This document shows positions 54,454 through 64,000 of a stretch of DNA of 64,000 nucleotides, piece after piece. Origin of the DNA: Callorhinus ursinus (Eukaryota; Chordata; Mammalia; Carnivora; Otariidae); contig NW_020313056.1 of the NCBI RefSeq assembly GCF_003265705.1, positions 8,564,188-8,628,187 of the forward strand. The letters are read 5' to 3'. The position numbers and the translations under genes were made by a program. Numbering within the stretch: the stretch's first letter is position 1; every line of letters starts with the position of its first letter. The notes under the pieces were generated by a model. The model did no database searches, was not told the DNA's origin, and worked only from the letters and a program-made list of their open reading frames with translations.

Positions 54454-54648
54454 GGGGTGCCTGGGTGGCTCAGTTGGTTAAGCGACTGCCTTCGGCTCAG
54501 GTCATGATCCTGGAGTCCCGGGATCGAGTCCCGCATCGGGCTCCCTGCTCAGCGGGGAGCCTGCTTCTCCCTCTGACCCTCCCCCCCTCATGCTCTCCCT
54601 CATGCTCTCTCTCATTCTCTTTCAAATAAATAAATAATCTTTAAAAAA
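54454..54648 (+). repeat. carnivore tRNA-Lys SINE
   Basis: Forward SINEC with a perfect 17-bp duplication beginning 'aaaagttcttatgtcc' at 54437-54453 and 54649-54665. A young copy. Confidence 0.97.
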
Positions 54649-54714
54649 AAAAGTTCTTATGTCCAATTTGGCCAAAAAATGAATGACTTCCTTATATTCA
54701 GGCATACAGGCTAT

Positions 54715-54985
54715 TTACACTAAGCACCTTTTATGTGCCAGCACAGTGCTAGGCACACATTCACCAATTATATAATCATAAACTGACAAGTAAAGGATTA
54801 ATAAATGGTAGCTATTTAATAAACACTTAACACCTCCTCCTTTATAAAGACACCAGAAGCCAGAAAATTATTCCCATTTCATTGTAGAGAATCAGGTTCA
54901 GAAAGGGAAAGTATTTGCCCAAAGTCCCACAGCCAGTGGCAGAATGCAGAGCTTACGCATGCCATGACCTCGGATCTTAATGCAC
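54715..54985 (-). repeat. MIR SINE
   Basis: 'agcaccttttatgtgccagc', 'tcccatttcattgtagagaa' and 'aaagtcccacagccagtggc' are antisense MIR. Confidence 0.75.
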
Positions 54986-55307
54986 AAAACTTTACTGCAA
55001 CACCTCAGGGCTGCTGCTAAGTCATCAGAATGGAGCCGAAGCCACGTGTCCCTTGATTCAAGGAGCATGGTCATTTCTCACCTCACCAGAGCTCCCAGCT
55101 GTGAGAAGGAAGGGTTGTGTTCATTTTCCAGAGAGGACAAGCTTGGTTAGGCCCAGTTGGTGAAGTGTCAGAGCTAAGATCAGAGTCAGATGGGACTCGT
55201 GACAGACAAGCACTTCCCGTTAGAAAGAGCAACAATCTTCTGGAGCCGCCGCAGGCCTAGATTTCAGCAAAAGGTGGTTAATGAAAACAGGCATTACAGC
55301 TTGCCAA

Positions 55308-57068
55308 TTGGATAAATTATGAAATTTATTTATATTTCACCATTTAAAAGCCAGAACATAACAAATTTCACTTTCCGGAAAGTCATCTTATTAGAAATAC
55401 ATGAAGTGCACTTAATACAAGGAAATCGGTTTCTTGGTACCACCAGTGAAATGGACACACTCTCATCCGTTCCCTCAAATGAAGGCTTTGTCAAATTTCC
55501 CTCCAAACTTAGACCTCTCAATTCAGGAGGTCAGAGTGAACTTTTTCCAGAAACTACAGTGAAGACATGGACCTTAACATTTGGGCCCTCCCAAGCAATA
55601 TCACATTAGAAAAAATTATTTTGCCCCCAAAGTGCGCTGTCTTTGCTGGTTACCAGGCATCTGCAGCCCCGACTGGCAGAGGGAGAGGCCCCCAACAGCA
55701 CTACACACAGGCCCAAAGCGCGCTGTCACTTGCAACCTCAGCCACTGACCAGAAAAACTTTCCATGCTCAGTGTAGAGAGGTCTGACACAAAAAAGTAAA
55801 CCTAAAGCCACATGCCTTTTGGTCAATCAGAGGTTCTGCTCCTACATATCAGACCGACAGCTCTTAGCCTTGTATTTATTAATATTCGTGAAACATGGTG
55901 AACTTCAAGTTTCTTGAGCTATTAACAAAGCAAGCTTCCAGTAGACAGTTTCCATCAACAAATGCTCACAGGAGACATGTCTGCCTTCTGAACAGTGTGT
56001 CTTGTCAAAAAGAGATAGCAGGCTGTGATACTAGATTTCCTATAACCTCTGCTTTAGAAGGCAGGTTTTCACACACTGATTTACATGTGGAAACCATCTG
56101 TGATAGAAAAGCAATACTCAGTTTAATCTAAGTTACCAAATAAAAGATAAATTAACTATAGTATCCACTGGGGCCTCTAAACCTCTTCCTTTTCATTTGA
56201 GGACTCCTCATGCTTCAAGGACAAGAATGTAAGCAGGCTCCAAATAGAGAGGTAAACACGACTCAGTCATTTGAAAATACGGCATTAGTTTGAAAATCAG
56301 AACCAAAAAGTTATGGTCCTCACACTGCTCTTAGCTGACCCTCCTCCCCACTTATGGATAAATGCAGTTTAACTTTCCTAACCTAGAAACACTTATCCTC
56401 ACTAAAAATATATGGTTACACCTTATCCTAAAAAGGCACCATGCAGGCATTTAAGACTGAACCAGTTAATTCTAAGGGTGTGCAGGAGTGGTAGGAAAAT
56501 ATCATTAATCAAAACTTCCAGCATCAGATCATGCTAAACCCAGAACATTCACCCCAACAGGTCTTTTGAAATGTTTCCCAGGAGGTAATCCAGCTTTTGG
56601 CAGCTGCTGCTAAGGGCCAATGAACAAGAACTTCCAGAGCACAGAAGGAGCTCCATCACCAATCGGATACACACACCTCAGGGACAAGGAGAGAAGATGC
56701 TGGTCTCATTTGTGCTATTCATGACCCAGAAAAGGTCCTGGCTGGCTCAGAGGACCTCAGAGACGAACACTAGATGGGAGGAACAAGTGTGAAACAAGGA
56801 TAGGTGGAGAAGCTGGGTTCTCTTCCAGAAGAGGAAGCAGAAGCTCCAGAAAGTAGCTGAAGAGCAATCAAAGACCAGACATGTGACAGAATGAACAGGA
56901 GGGAAGACCCCAAAGGAAAGGACGGCTCTGACCTGGAGACCTCTTTCTCTGTCAGAAGGGACCCTATCCTAACACCACAGCTCACTTCCAGGTCTGTTGT
57001 ACATTTAAGGTGTATGAGCCTAACACACAATGGAAGCTCTGGAACAGGAGACGGACAGCAGAGGCTGC
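55308..57068 (-). other. RNF114: RNF114 3'UTR
   Basis: About 1.76 kb between the RNF114 stop codon and an AATAAATAAA signal. It is free of SINE, L1, MIR and L2 sequence, in contrast to the regions on both sides, which is consistent with a constrained 3'UTR. An internal AATAAA at 55880-55875 could give a shorter transcript. The end is inferred from the signal. Confidence 0.7.
55325..55330 (-). terminator. RNF114: RNF114 polyadenylation signal AATAAA
   Basis: Minus strand reads GAAATATAAATAAATTTC. It is the last canonical signal before intergenic repeats begin. Confidence 0.65.
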
Positions 57069-57134
57069 TCACTGATCGACGATGGAGCGCTGCAACACCT
57101 GAGTCATCATGTCCTCTTCATCAACATCGTAATC
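57069..57134 (-). CDS. RNF114: RNF114 terminal coding exon (UIM)
   Basis: CAG acceptor at 57137-57135, 21 codons plus TGA. Acidic DEED followed by the QVLQRS core is the ubiquitin-interacting motif. Differs from human at only a couple of residues as I remember it. Confidence 0.95.
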   Translation of the reverse strand, partial: DYDVDEEDMMTQVLQRSIVDQ

Positions 57135-58703
57135 CTGTGGGCGAAACACAGACACTCGGCCTCAGCACCAGTTAAAGCCACAAAGCCTCACGGTCAGCAG
57201 GAAAAGTGGGGCAGCCCAGGGATGACGGGCTCTAGAGGCGACCGCCCCAGGACCGATCCCGGCTCCAGGGTGAGATGCCAGCCACGTAACTGGGGGCAAA
57301 CTGCTGGATCTCTCTGTGCCTCTGCTGCCTCATCCTGACAGTGAAAATACTGACGGCTCCCTCGCACAGGCACTAGGAGGACCAGAGGGCATCTGCATGG
57401 AGAGCGGCACAGACCAAGTGCTCAAACGGGAGTACGCTGGAATCAAACTTGCCTTTTTAATTCAATGAGGCCAAATTATCTACTTGGGTAGAACTTGGGA
57501 ATCATATTCCTCTTCACAGCACTAACAAAAAGGACAGTTATTTTGAAGTCTGAACCTCAGACACTCTCTTAGACTGAGAATAAATATTCTTATGACAACT
57601 TAGGAAAGAGTCATGCTTTTCTTCCTAGGTCCTGAAATACAGCCGTTAAGACTGAATACTACTGAGCGCCTGGGTGGCTTGGTTGGTTAAGCGACTGCCT
57701 TCAGCTCAGGTCATGATCCTGGAGTCCTGGGATCGGGTCCCACGTTGGGCTCCCTGCCCGGCGGGCAGTCTGCTTCTCCCTCTGACTCTCTCCCCCTCTC
57801 ATGTGCTCTCTCATTCTCTCTCTCAAATACATAAATAAAATCTTTAAAAAAAAAAAAAAAAAAGACTGAATACTACTCTAAAATCCTCATGACGTATATC
57901 TATCAACAAACAAACGGTTTACCTGGAGCAGTTGGCCAAATTTATCTATTACTATTATGCCAAAACAACAGTGGGTCCCTTCAAAACCGCTCAGCTCTAG
58001 GGAAAGGATACCAACTGGATGAACACCTTTGGCGAGTGGATGTGCTTTGTTTGACCTGAAGTCCTTTAAAAAAATTATGAGTTATTTCCTATGACATTCT
58101 GCCTTTCCAGCTTCTTGGGGTTGGGGCAGGTGAAGAGACAGGCAATACTATCCCTGTATCTCCACACGCTAACGATCAACTGGAGCTGATGGCAGCATAA
58201 CACAGGTCAGATACTGTCCAATTTGCAAATCCTCATGAGGACCACTGCCATTACTTGCCTGGTCCCCATGAGCATTTGAGCTTTGGGATCCTAAGCCAGG
58301 TTCTATAACAGGTAAAAACTACACATACCAAAACAAAGTGGGGAAATTTTTTGGGAAAAAACAGAAATACACTTTCACTATGTTTCACTGCAGATGACTG
58401 GCCAGTTCACCTTCTTAAATACCACACAACAAAGGCTCTGGCCACTCACCGGGTTCACCAGTATGGACCACACAGCTGCTGTTCCAGGGAGCCCATCACA
58501 TCAGTGACAAAACTCAACAACAGGACCCACAGTTCTCCAGGTAAGAGAAGGGAGTTCCCCCAGGGGAAGGATCAGGGCCCGGGTTCCAGACTCACCACAA
58601 AAGTGTCGTAAGAAAACTGGTGCCGGCGCTGGATGTGCTCTATGAAGTTGGCGCTGCGGTAGTTGGGGTCTCCCCAGGGCATTGAGGCACATATCGGGCA
58701 AAC
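57069..58703 (-). CDS. RNF114: RNF114 E3 ubiquitin ligase, C-terminal two exons (partial)
   Basis: Join of 58703-58596 and 57134-57069, both in phase 0, giving the last 57 residues. The first exon begins [20 protein letters not shown] and continues to [14 protein letters not shown]: the final Cys/His zinc-finger segment (two Cys, then two His in HIQRRH). The second encodes [21 protein letters not shown] and stop, the ubiquitin-interacting motif. RNF114 (ZNF313) is a RING E3 that ubiquitinates CDKN1A and other targets and modulates NF-kB and T-cell activation. The RING domain and first fingers are upstream, beyond the window's right edge. Same direction as SNAI1, about 15.7 kb apart. Confidence 0.96.
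57250..57440 (+). repeat. MIR SINE in RNF114 intron 5
   Basis: 'ccagccacgtaactgggggc', 'tctctctgtgcctctgctgc' and 'gaccaagtgctcaaacggga' follow MIR. Confidence 0.7.
57664..57861 (+). repeat. carnivore tRNA-Lys SINE in RNF114 intron 5
   Basis: Forward SINEC (antisense to the gene) with perfect 16-bp duplication 'aagactgaatactact' at 57648-57663 and 57862-57877, and an 18-bp A-tail. Confidence 0.97.
57878..58595 (-). other. RNF114: RNF114 intron 5, unique part
   Basis: No recognised repeat or exon between the SINE and the GTGAGT donor at 58595. Confidence 0.6.
58596..58703 (-). CDS. RNF114: RNF114 penultimate coding exon (zinc-finger segment)
   Basis: 36 codons between acceptor 'cttctttgttgaaag' and donor GTGAGT. 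VCPIC supplies two Cys and HIQRRH supplies two His of the last finger. The strong conservation identifies the gene. Confidence 0.96.
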
Positions 58704-59573
58704 CTTTCAACAAAGAAGCACAGTCTTAGGCACCTGACATTAAAGCTGACATTAGCCCTCTGTGGCCTCTATCTGGCCTCCTTTCCTCCAGGGCAGCTTT
58801 CCTGACACACTGGTTTAGGGCCTGGCCACTCCTTCATACGTACATTCATAACCCAGAAAGCACCGTCAGCCTCCTCGGGTCAAATGAGAGATGAGAGTGC
58901 ATAAAGGCTTCAGCCACCATACCACCCTTTTCTGAACCTTTACTGTGACCAGGATGTGTGTCAGCTCAGTAGGGGCCTAGACTCTGGCTGTCTGACCCAG
59001 CACACAAAATGATCCAAAAGCACAAAGAAAACCAAGGAAATGACAGATGAACCATATCCCGAGGAAGTAAAACACAGCCTTCTGTGCTATTTTTACAAAG
59101 TCAATGCTCAGATGAGAGGGCTGAGGCTGAAAAGCCCTCATGTAAGAAGTCGATTTGGGCCTTGAAGACTGGGAGGTATTTGGAAGGACAAAGAGAACAT
59201 GAAAGGGTGCTCCAGAAGACAGGAAGTGGCACAGAGAGGCCAGGGGATAGCAGTATAGGCCTACAATGAGGCAATCAGTCTGGCTAGAATGGAAAATTCA
59301 CAGATGGACAGAGAGGAGCTGGGCCAGGGGGAGCAGCAGGCCTAAGCGGTCGGCTTGGAAATGGAACCCCACCATTTACAAGGAAGATAGGGCGACAAAA
59401 GGGACTGGCAAGAGATCAGTCTGAAATGGTAGAAGACTCCTTGGTAGAAGGAGCCGGCCGGGCTGGCAGCTATAGCTGTGGGGCTGGAAGGTGGGTCGGG
59501 TCCAGAGACTGAGAGGTGGTGGCTTCCAATGGGAAGGGCTGAAACATTAACAGTTAAAGACTCTGTAGATGGA

Positions 59574-59788
59574 AAATAAATAAAATCTTAAAAAAAAAAA
59601 AAAAAAAAAGGGCGCCTGGGTGGCTCAGATGGTTAAGCATCTGCCTTCGGCTCAGGTCATGATCCCAGGGTCCTGGGATCGAGTCCCACATCGGGCTCCC
59701 TGCTCCTTGGGAGCCTGCTTCTCCCTCTCTCTCTCCCCCTCTCTCTCCGTCTCTCATGAATAAATAAATAAAATCTTAAAAAAAAAAA
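59574..59788 (+). repeat. carnivore SINE preceded by an extra SINE tail
   Basis: The duplication 'aaagactctgtagatgga' lies at 59556-59573 and 59789-59806. Between the copies come first 'aataaataaaatcttaaa' plus A20, a bare SINE tail (59574-59609), then a complete forward SINE with its own tail. The whole composite inserted as one unit. Confidence 0.93.
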
Positions 59789-60043
59789 AAAGACTCTGTA
59801 GATGGAGAGGGGACAGAACAGAGCATCAACAGCTGAAGGAAGAGAGGCTTCAACAGAGACAAAACAACCAGAGGGATTTCGGGAAGCCAAAAAAGGAAAA
59901 AAAGAGAAAATGAGGTCATAGTACCAAAACCACAGAGCACTCTAGCACTATCAGATTTATGAGCGCACTTAACCTTTAACCAAGTTAACCCAGGTCTAAG
60001 ACTTTATCTTATAAACATAGATAAACACAGACAAAGATGTGTT

Positions 60044-62457
60044 AAAAATTTATGGCTACATCTATGAAAAACCCACAGCGAATATCATTCTCAATGGGGA
60101 AAAACTGAGAGCTTTCCCCCTAAGGTCAGAACGCGGCAGGGATGTCCACTCTCACCACTGCTATTCAACACAGTACTAGAAGTCCTAGCCTCAGCCATCA
60201 GACAACAAAAAGAAAGAAAAGGCATCCGAATCAGCAAAGAAGTCAAACTCTCACTCTTTGCAGGTAATATGAAACTTTACGTTGAAAACCCCAAAGACTC
60301 CACCCCAAAACTGCTAGAACGCATACATGAATTCAGTCAAGTGGCAGGATATAAAACCAGTCCACAGAAATCAGTGGCATTTCTATACACCAACAAGACA
60401 GAAGAAGGAGAAATTAGGGAGTCAATACCATTTACAGTTGCACCCAAAACCATAAGATACCTAAGAATAAATCTAACCAAAGAGGCAAAGAATCTGTACT
60501 CAGAAAACTATAGAATACTCAGGAAAGAAATTGAGGAAGACACAAAGAAATGGAAAAACGTTCCATGCTCATGGACTGGAAGAACAAACATTGTGAAAAT
60601 GTCTATGCTACCTAGCTCAATCTACACATTTAATGCAATCCCTATCAAAATACCATCAACTTTTTTCAAAGAAATGGAACAAATGATCCTAAAATTTGTA
60701 TGGAAACCAGAAAAGACCCCCAATAGCCAGAGGAATGTTGAAAAAGAAAAGCAAAGCTGGTGGCATCACAATTCCGGACTTCAAGCTCTATTACAAAGCT
60801 GTAATCATCAAGACAGTATGGTACTGGCAAAACACAGACACGTAGATCAATGGAACAGAATCGAGAGCCCAGAAATGGACCCTCAACTCTAATGGTCAAC
60901 TAATCTTTGACAAAGCAGGAAAGAATGTCCAATGGAAAAAAGACAGTCTCTTCAACAAATGGTGTTGGGAAAATTGGACAACCACATGCAGAAGAATGAA
61001 ACTGGACCATTTCCTTACACCACACACAAAAATAGACTCAAAATGGATGAAAGACCTAAATGTGAGACAGGAATCCATCAAAATCCTTGAGGAGAACACA
61101 GGCAGCAACCTCTTCCACCTCAACCGCAGCAACTTCTTCCTAGAAACATGGCCGAAGGCAAGGGAAGGGCAAAAATGAACTACTGGGACTTCATCAAGAT
61201 AAAAAACTTTTGTACAGCAAAGGAAACAGTCAACAAAACCAAAAGACAACTGACAGAATGGGAGAAGATATCTGCAAATGACGTATCAGATAAAGGGCTA
61301 GTATCCAAAATCTATAAAGAACTTAGAAAATTCAACACCCAAAGAATAATCCAGTCAAGAAATGGGAAGACATGAACAGACATTTCTGCAAAGACGACAT
61401 CCAAATGTCCAAAAGACACATGAAAAAGTGTTCAACATCACTCGGCATCAGGGAAATCCAAATCCAAATCTCAGCAAGATACCACCTCACACCAGTCAGA
61501 ATGGCTAAAATTAACAAGTCAGGGAACGACAGATGTTCGGAGGGATGCGGAGAAAGGGGAACCCTCCTACACTGTTGGTGGGAATGCAAGCTGGTGCAGC
61601 CACTCTGGAAAACAGTATGGAGCTTCCTCAAAAAGTTGAAAATAGAGCTGCCCTACGACCCAGCAACTGCACTACTGGGTATTTACCCCAAAGATACAAA
61701 TGTAGTAATCCAAAGGGGCACCTGCACCCCAATGTTTAGAGCAGCAATGTCCACAATAGCCAAACTATGGAAAGCACCAAGATGTCCATCAACAGATATA
61801 TGGATACAGAAGATGTGGTATGTAGCTACAATGGAATATTATGCAACCATCAAAAAAAAAATCTTGCCATTTGCAATGACGTGGATGGAACTAGAGAGTA
61901 TTATGCTAAGCGAAATAAGTCAATCAGAGAAAGATTTAAGTATCATATGATCTCACTGATATGAGGAATTTGAGATCAACACAGAGGATCATAGGGGAAG
62001 GGAGGAAAAACTGAAACAAGATGAAACCAGAGAGGGAGACAAACTCTTAATCTCAGGAAACAAACTGAGGGTTGCTGGAGTGGTGGGGGGTGGGAGTGAT
62101 GGGGTGGCTGGGTGATGGACACTGGGGAGGGTATGTGCTATGGTGAGTGCTGTGAATTGTGCAAGACTGATGAATCACAGACCTGTACCTCTGAAACAAA
62201 TAACACATTATATGTTAAAAAAAAAAAAAAAAGAAGATAGTAGGAAGGGAAAAATGAAGGGGGGAAATCGGAGGGGGAGATGAACCACGAGAAACTATGG
62301 ACTCTGAGAAACAAACCGAGGGTTTTAGAGGGGAGGGGAGTCGGGGGATGGGTAAGCCCGGTGATGGGTATTAAAGAGGGCACATACTGCATGGAGCACT
62401 GGGTGTTATACGCAAACAATGAATCATGGAACACTACAAAAAAAAATTATGGCTGCA
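60044..62457 (+). mobile_element. 5'-truncated carnivore L1 LINE, dead
   Basis: Starts in the reverse-transcriptase part of ORF2 and runs to a poly(A) end. Imperfect target duplication 'aaaaatttatggctaca' (60044-60060) versus 'aaaaattatggctgca' (62442-62457). ORF2 is split by frameshifts and stops (pieces 60269-60892, 60996-61178, 61148-61375 and 61372-61950/61964). The 3'UTR holds an internal A-run (62217-62232) and ends early at 'gaacactacaaaaaaaaa'. It is antisense to RNF114. Confidence 0.95.
60095..61964 (+). pseudogene. L1 ORF2 C-terminal half, broken
   Basis: RT-domain remnant through the C-terminal Cys-containing region of ORF2p. The catalytic FADD tetrad reads FAGN (60257-60268), abolishing the two metal-binding aspartates, and at least two frame changes follow. 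A '[16 protein letters not shown]' segment near 61590 marks the conserved region close to the C terminus. It cannot encode an active reverse transcriptase. Confidence 0.9.
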
Positions 62458-62829
62458 TTTTAAAACTTAGCATGCAACATAATTTCCAACCTACAGAAAA
62501 GTAGATAATGCTTTGGTGACCCATCCCTTATCCCCAAAACCTAGATTTTAGTTTGGCACACTCATTTTGGCAAAAAAATGAGGCATTTTAAAATAAGACA
62601 CAATATCTCACCCTTTACTATTTCAGTACAGTCCTCAAAATAGGTACTTCCCTTTACATATCCAATACTACTGTCCCACCTATCAATCAACAATAATTCT
62701 TTAGTAGCATTTAATATCCAGTCCTTACTCTAACTTCCTGATATGGTCTGAGACCAACCTTGATGTTCACCAATAAGGGACAGACAAGTAATGGGAAACT
62801 GTGAAGCTCATTAAAAAAGCAGATATACA

Positions 62830-63021
62830 GGGCGCCTGGGTGGCTCAGTTGGTTAAGCGACTGCCTTCGGCTCAGGTCATGATCCTGGAGTCCCGGGATC
62901 GAGTCCCACATCAGGCTCCCTGCTCAGCAGGGAGTCTGCTTCTCCCTCTGACCCTCTTCCCTCTCATGCTATCTCTCTCATTCTCTCTCTCAAATAAATA
63001 AATAAAATCTTTAAAAAAAAA
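62830..63021 (+). repeat. carnivore tRNA-Lys SINE in RNF114 intron
   Basis: Forward SINEC with perfect duplication 'aaaaaagcagatatac' at 62813-62828 and 63022-63037. Confidence 0.97.
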
Positions 63022-63259
63022 AAAAAAGCAGATATACATGTCAGATATGGGGCAGATGCCAAGAATACTGATTCAGTGTGTAGAACGTGCTGTTATTTGC
63101 ATAAAAAGGGGGACATACAAGAATCTCCTAAGGACATCTGAAAACTACAGACGTCTTTAGATTACATGATTGTGTATTTTTCCACACACAGCTGAGCTCT
63201 ACTGACATGCCAGTGGGCACAACAGAGAACCGTTTCTGATGTTCTGATGTTCTGAAGCA

Positions 63260-63400
63260 AAAACTGGTTTAGGAGCCAGGACACCAGGTTCCAGTACTCG
63301 CTCCGCCGCTAACCAGCTCTACAACATAGTCAATCCGCTTAACTTGGATGGCACACAAATTTCTTCATTTACTCCCTTCTAAAAACCGCAGGGCAAGATG
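63260..63400 (+). repeat. MIR-like fragment
   Basis: 'ggtttaggagccaggacacc', 'aggttccagtactcgctccg' and 'ctaaccagctctacaacata' resemble a MIR head; the core is degraded. Confidence 0.55.
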
Positions 63401-64000
63401 GTGGTAGGAAATGAATTCCAGTCTCTACATTTTACTTAACATCCATTATCCTTCTCATAATTACCAAAATAGTTAAGCTTATCTGGCAAACTTTAAAACA
63501 GAAAATGCACAGTGGGGGCGGGTGGGTGGTGTTTGTGTGTCTCTGCACACTTGCCTTTTCAATGAATGATCACTTATTAAGAATAACACCTAAAACATCT
63601 TGAAGAAAGAGCTGAAACCTTGGCTTTGGGTGTTTTTTACAAAATATAGCTCTTATTTGCCAACTGTGGCCAAAGAATGCACACTGTGAAGCCACTCCAG
63701 AATCACAGAAAAATAGCAGGTTCAATGCCCATTTCAGGTTGACATCTGCCTACAGAAAATTTCAATAGTCATCTATGTAATAAAGATATAAATGTTAGAA
63801 AGACAAATATTAAAATCAAATGGTAAGGCTGTTTATTTTTGAGAATAATCAATTCTGTGAGTGATCTCATGAGGCTGGCAAGCCACCATGGTGTGGTTTA
63901 CTTTTAGATCGGGTCTATTTCTATTAAACAAAAATGGCAAATGGCAACATAATGCATTTATCATATCCAAACATAGAATAAAATGCAAGAATATAAAGAA

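Larger units (their letters stand above)
58704..64000 (-). other. RNF114: RNF114 intron 4 (runs off the window)
   Basis: I searched for the preceding exon (encoding a FPCPYC finger) on the minus strand and did not find it, so at least 5.3 kb of intron lies here. It contains an old repeat (59100-59560), two SINEs, a 2.4-kb L1 and unique AT-rich sequence at 63040-64000. Confidence 0.8.

Noticed and set aside
60269..61964. Possible retrogene or active L1.
   Set aside because: Clear L1 ORF2 with lost catalytic motif, frameshifts and 5' truncation.
8590..63001. A recurring protein-like motif ([16 protein letters not shown]) in many frames.
   Set aside because: It is the translation of the SINE head and body in one frame, repeated wherever the SINE occurs. 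Not a gene family.
58704..64000. An additional RNF114 exon (FPCPYC finger) in the right-hand intron.
   Set aside because: I looked for the expected minus-strand pattern and found none; the exon must lie beyond 64000.

Overview
The window looks like nuclear DNA of a caniform carnivoran, probably an arctoid (seal, bear or mustelid lineage). The evidence is about 25 copies of the carnivore-specific tRNA-Lys-derived SINE (SINEC type: 'gcgcctgggtggctcag' head, AATAAA-rich tail), many with perfect target-site duplications, together with a carnivore-type L1. Ancient mammalian repeats (MIR, L2, old L1, MER5-like) fill most of the rest. One run of 10 N marks an assembly gap.

Two protein-coding genes are supported, both on the minus strand. 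SNAI1 (Snail, the EMT transcription repressor) is complete: three coding exons (39493-39412, 38786-38259, 34515-34331) join in frame to exactly 264 codons plus stop, with a CpG-island promoter and a conserved poly(A) signal. RNF114 (an E3 ubiquitin ligase) is partial: its last two coding exons (58703-58596 and 57134-57069) and its 3'UTR are present, and the earlier exons lie beyond the right edge. In human the order is RNF114, SNAI1, then a long gap to UBE2V1, PEDS1 and CEBPB. Here that order is inverted, so low coordinates point toward UBE2V1.

Layout. 1-33.5 kb: gene-poor flank downstream of SNAI1, made of old L2, MIR and L1 pieces cut by SINEs, plus a CA-microsatellite cluster (10.6-11.3 kb), an orphan CpG island (13.9-14.6 kb), a pyrimidine-rich kilobase (16.2-17.3 kb) and a 28-bp minisatellite with the gap (20.7 kb). 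33.5-39.6 kb: SNAI1. 39.6-55.3 kb: intergenic, with a second GC-rich island (42.1-42.55 kb), two CTCF-like motifs, a 22-bp steroid-receptor-like palindrome and two copies of a palindromic MITE. 55.3-64 kb: the 3' part of RNF114, with a 2.4-kb dead L1 in the intron.

I found no RNA gene other than tRNA-derived SINEs, no CRISPR, no retrogene and no undescribed protein system. The observations worth following up are regulatory (orphan CpG island, CTCF-like pair, intronic GC block, palindrome), protein-level (loss of lysine 137 in SNAI1) and structural (a SINE with an extra 5' tail, tail-to-tail SINE pairs, minisatellites). Repeat family names come from recognising the sequence, not from a database search, so boundaries are approximate unless target-site duplications are given.
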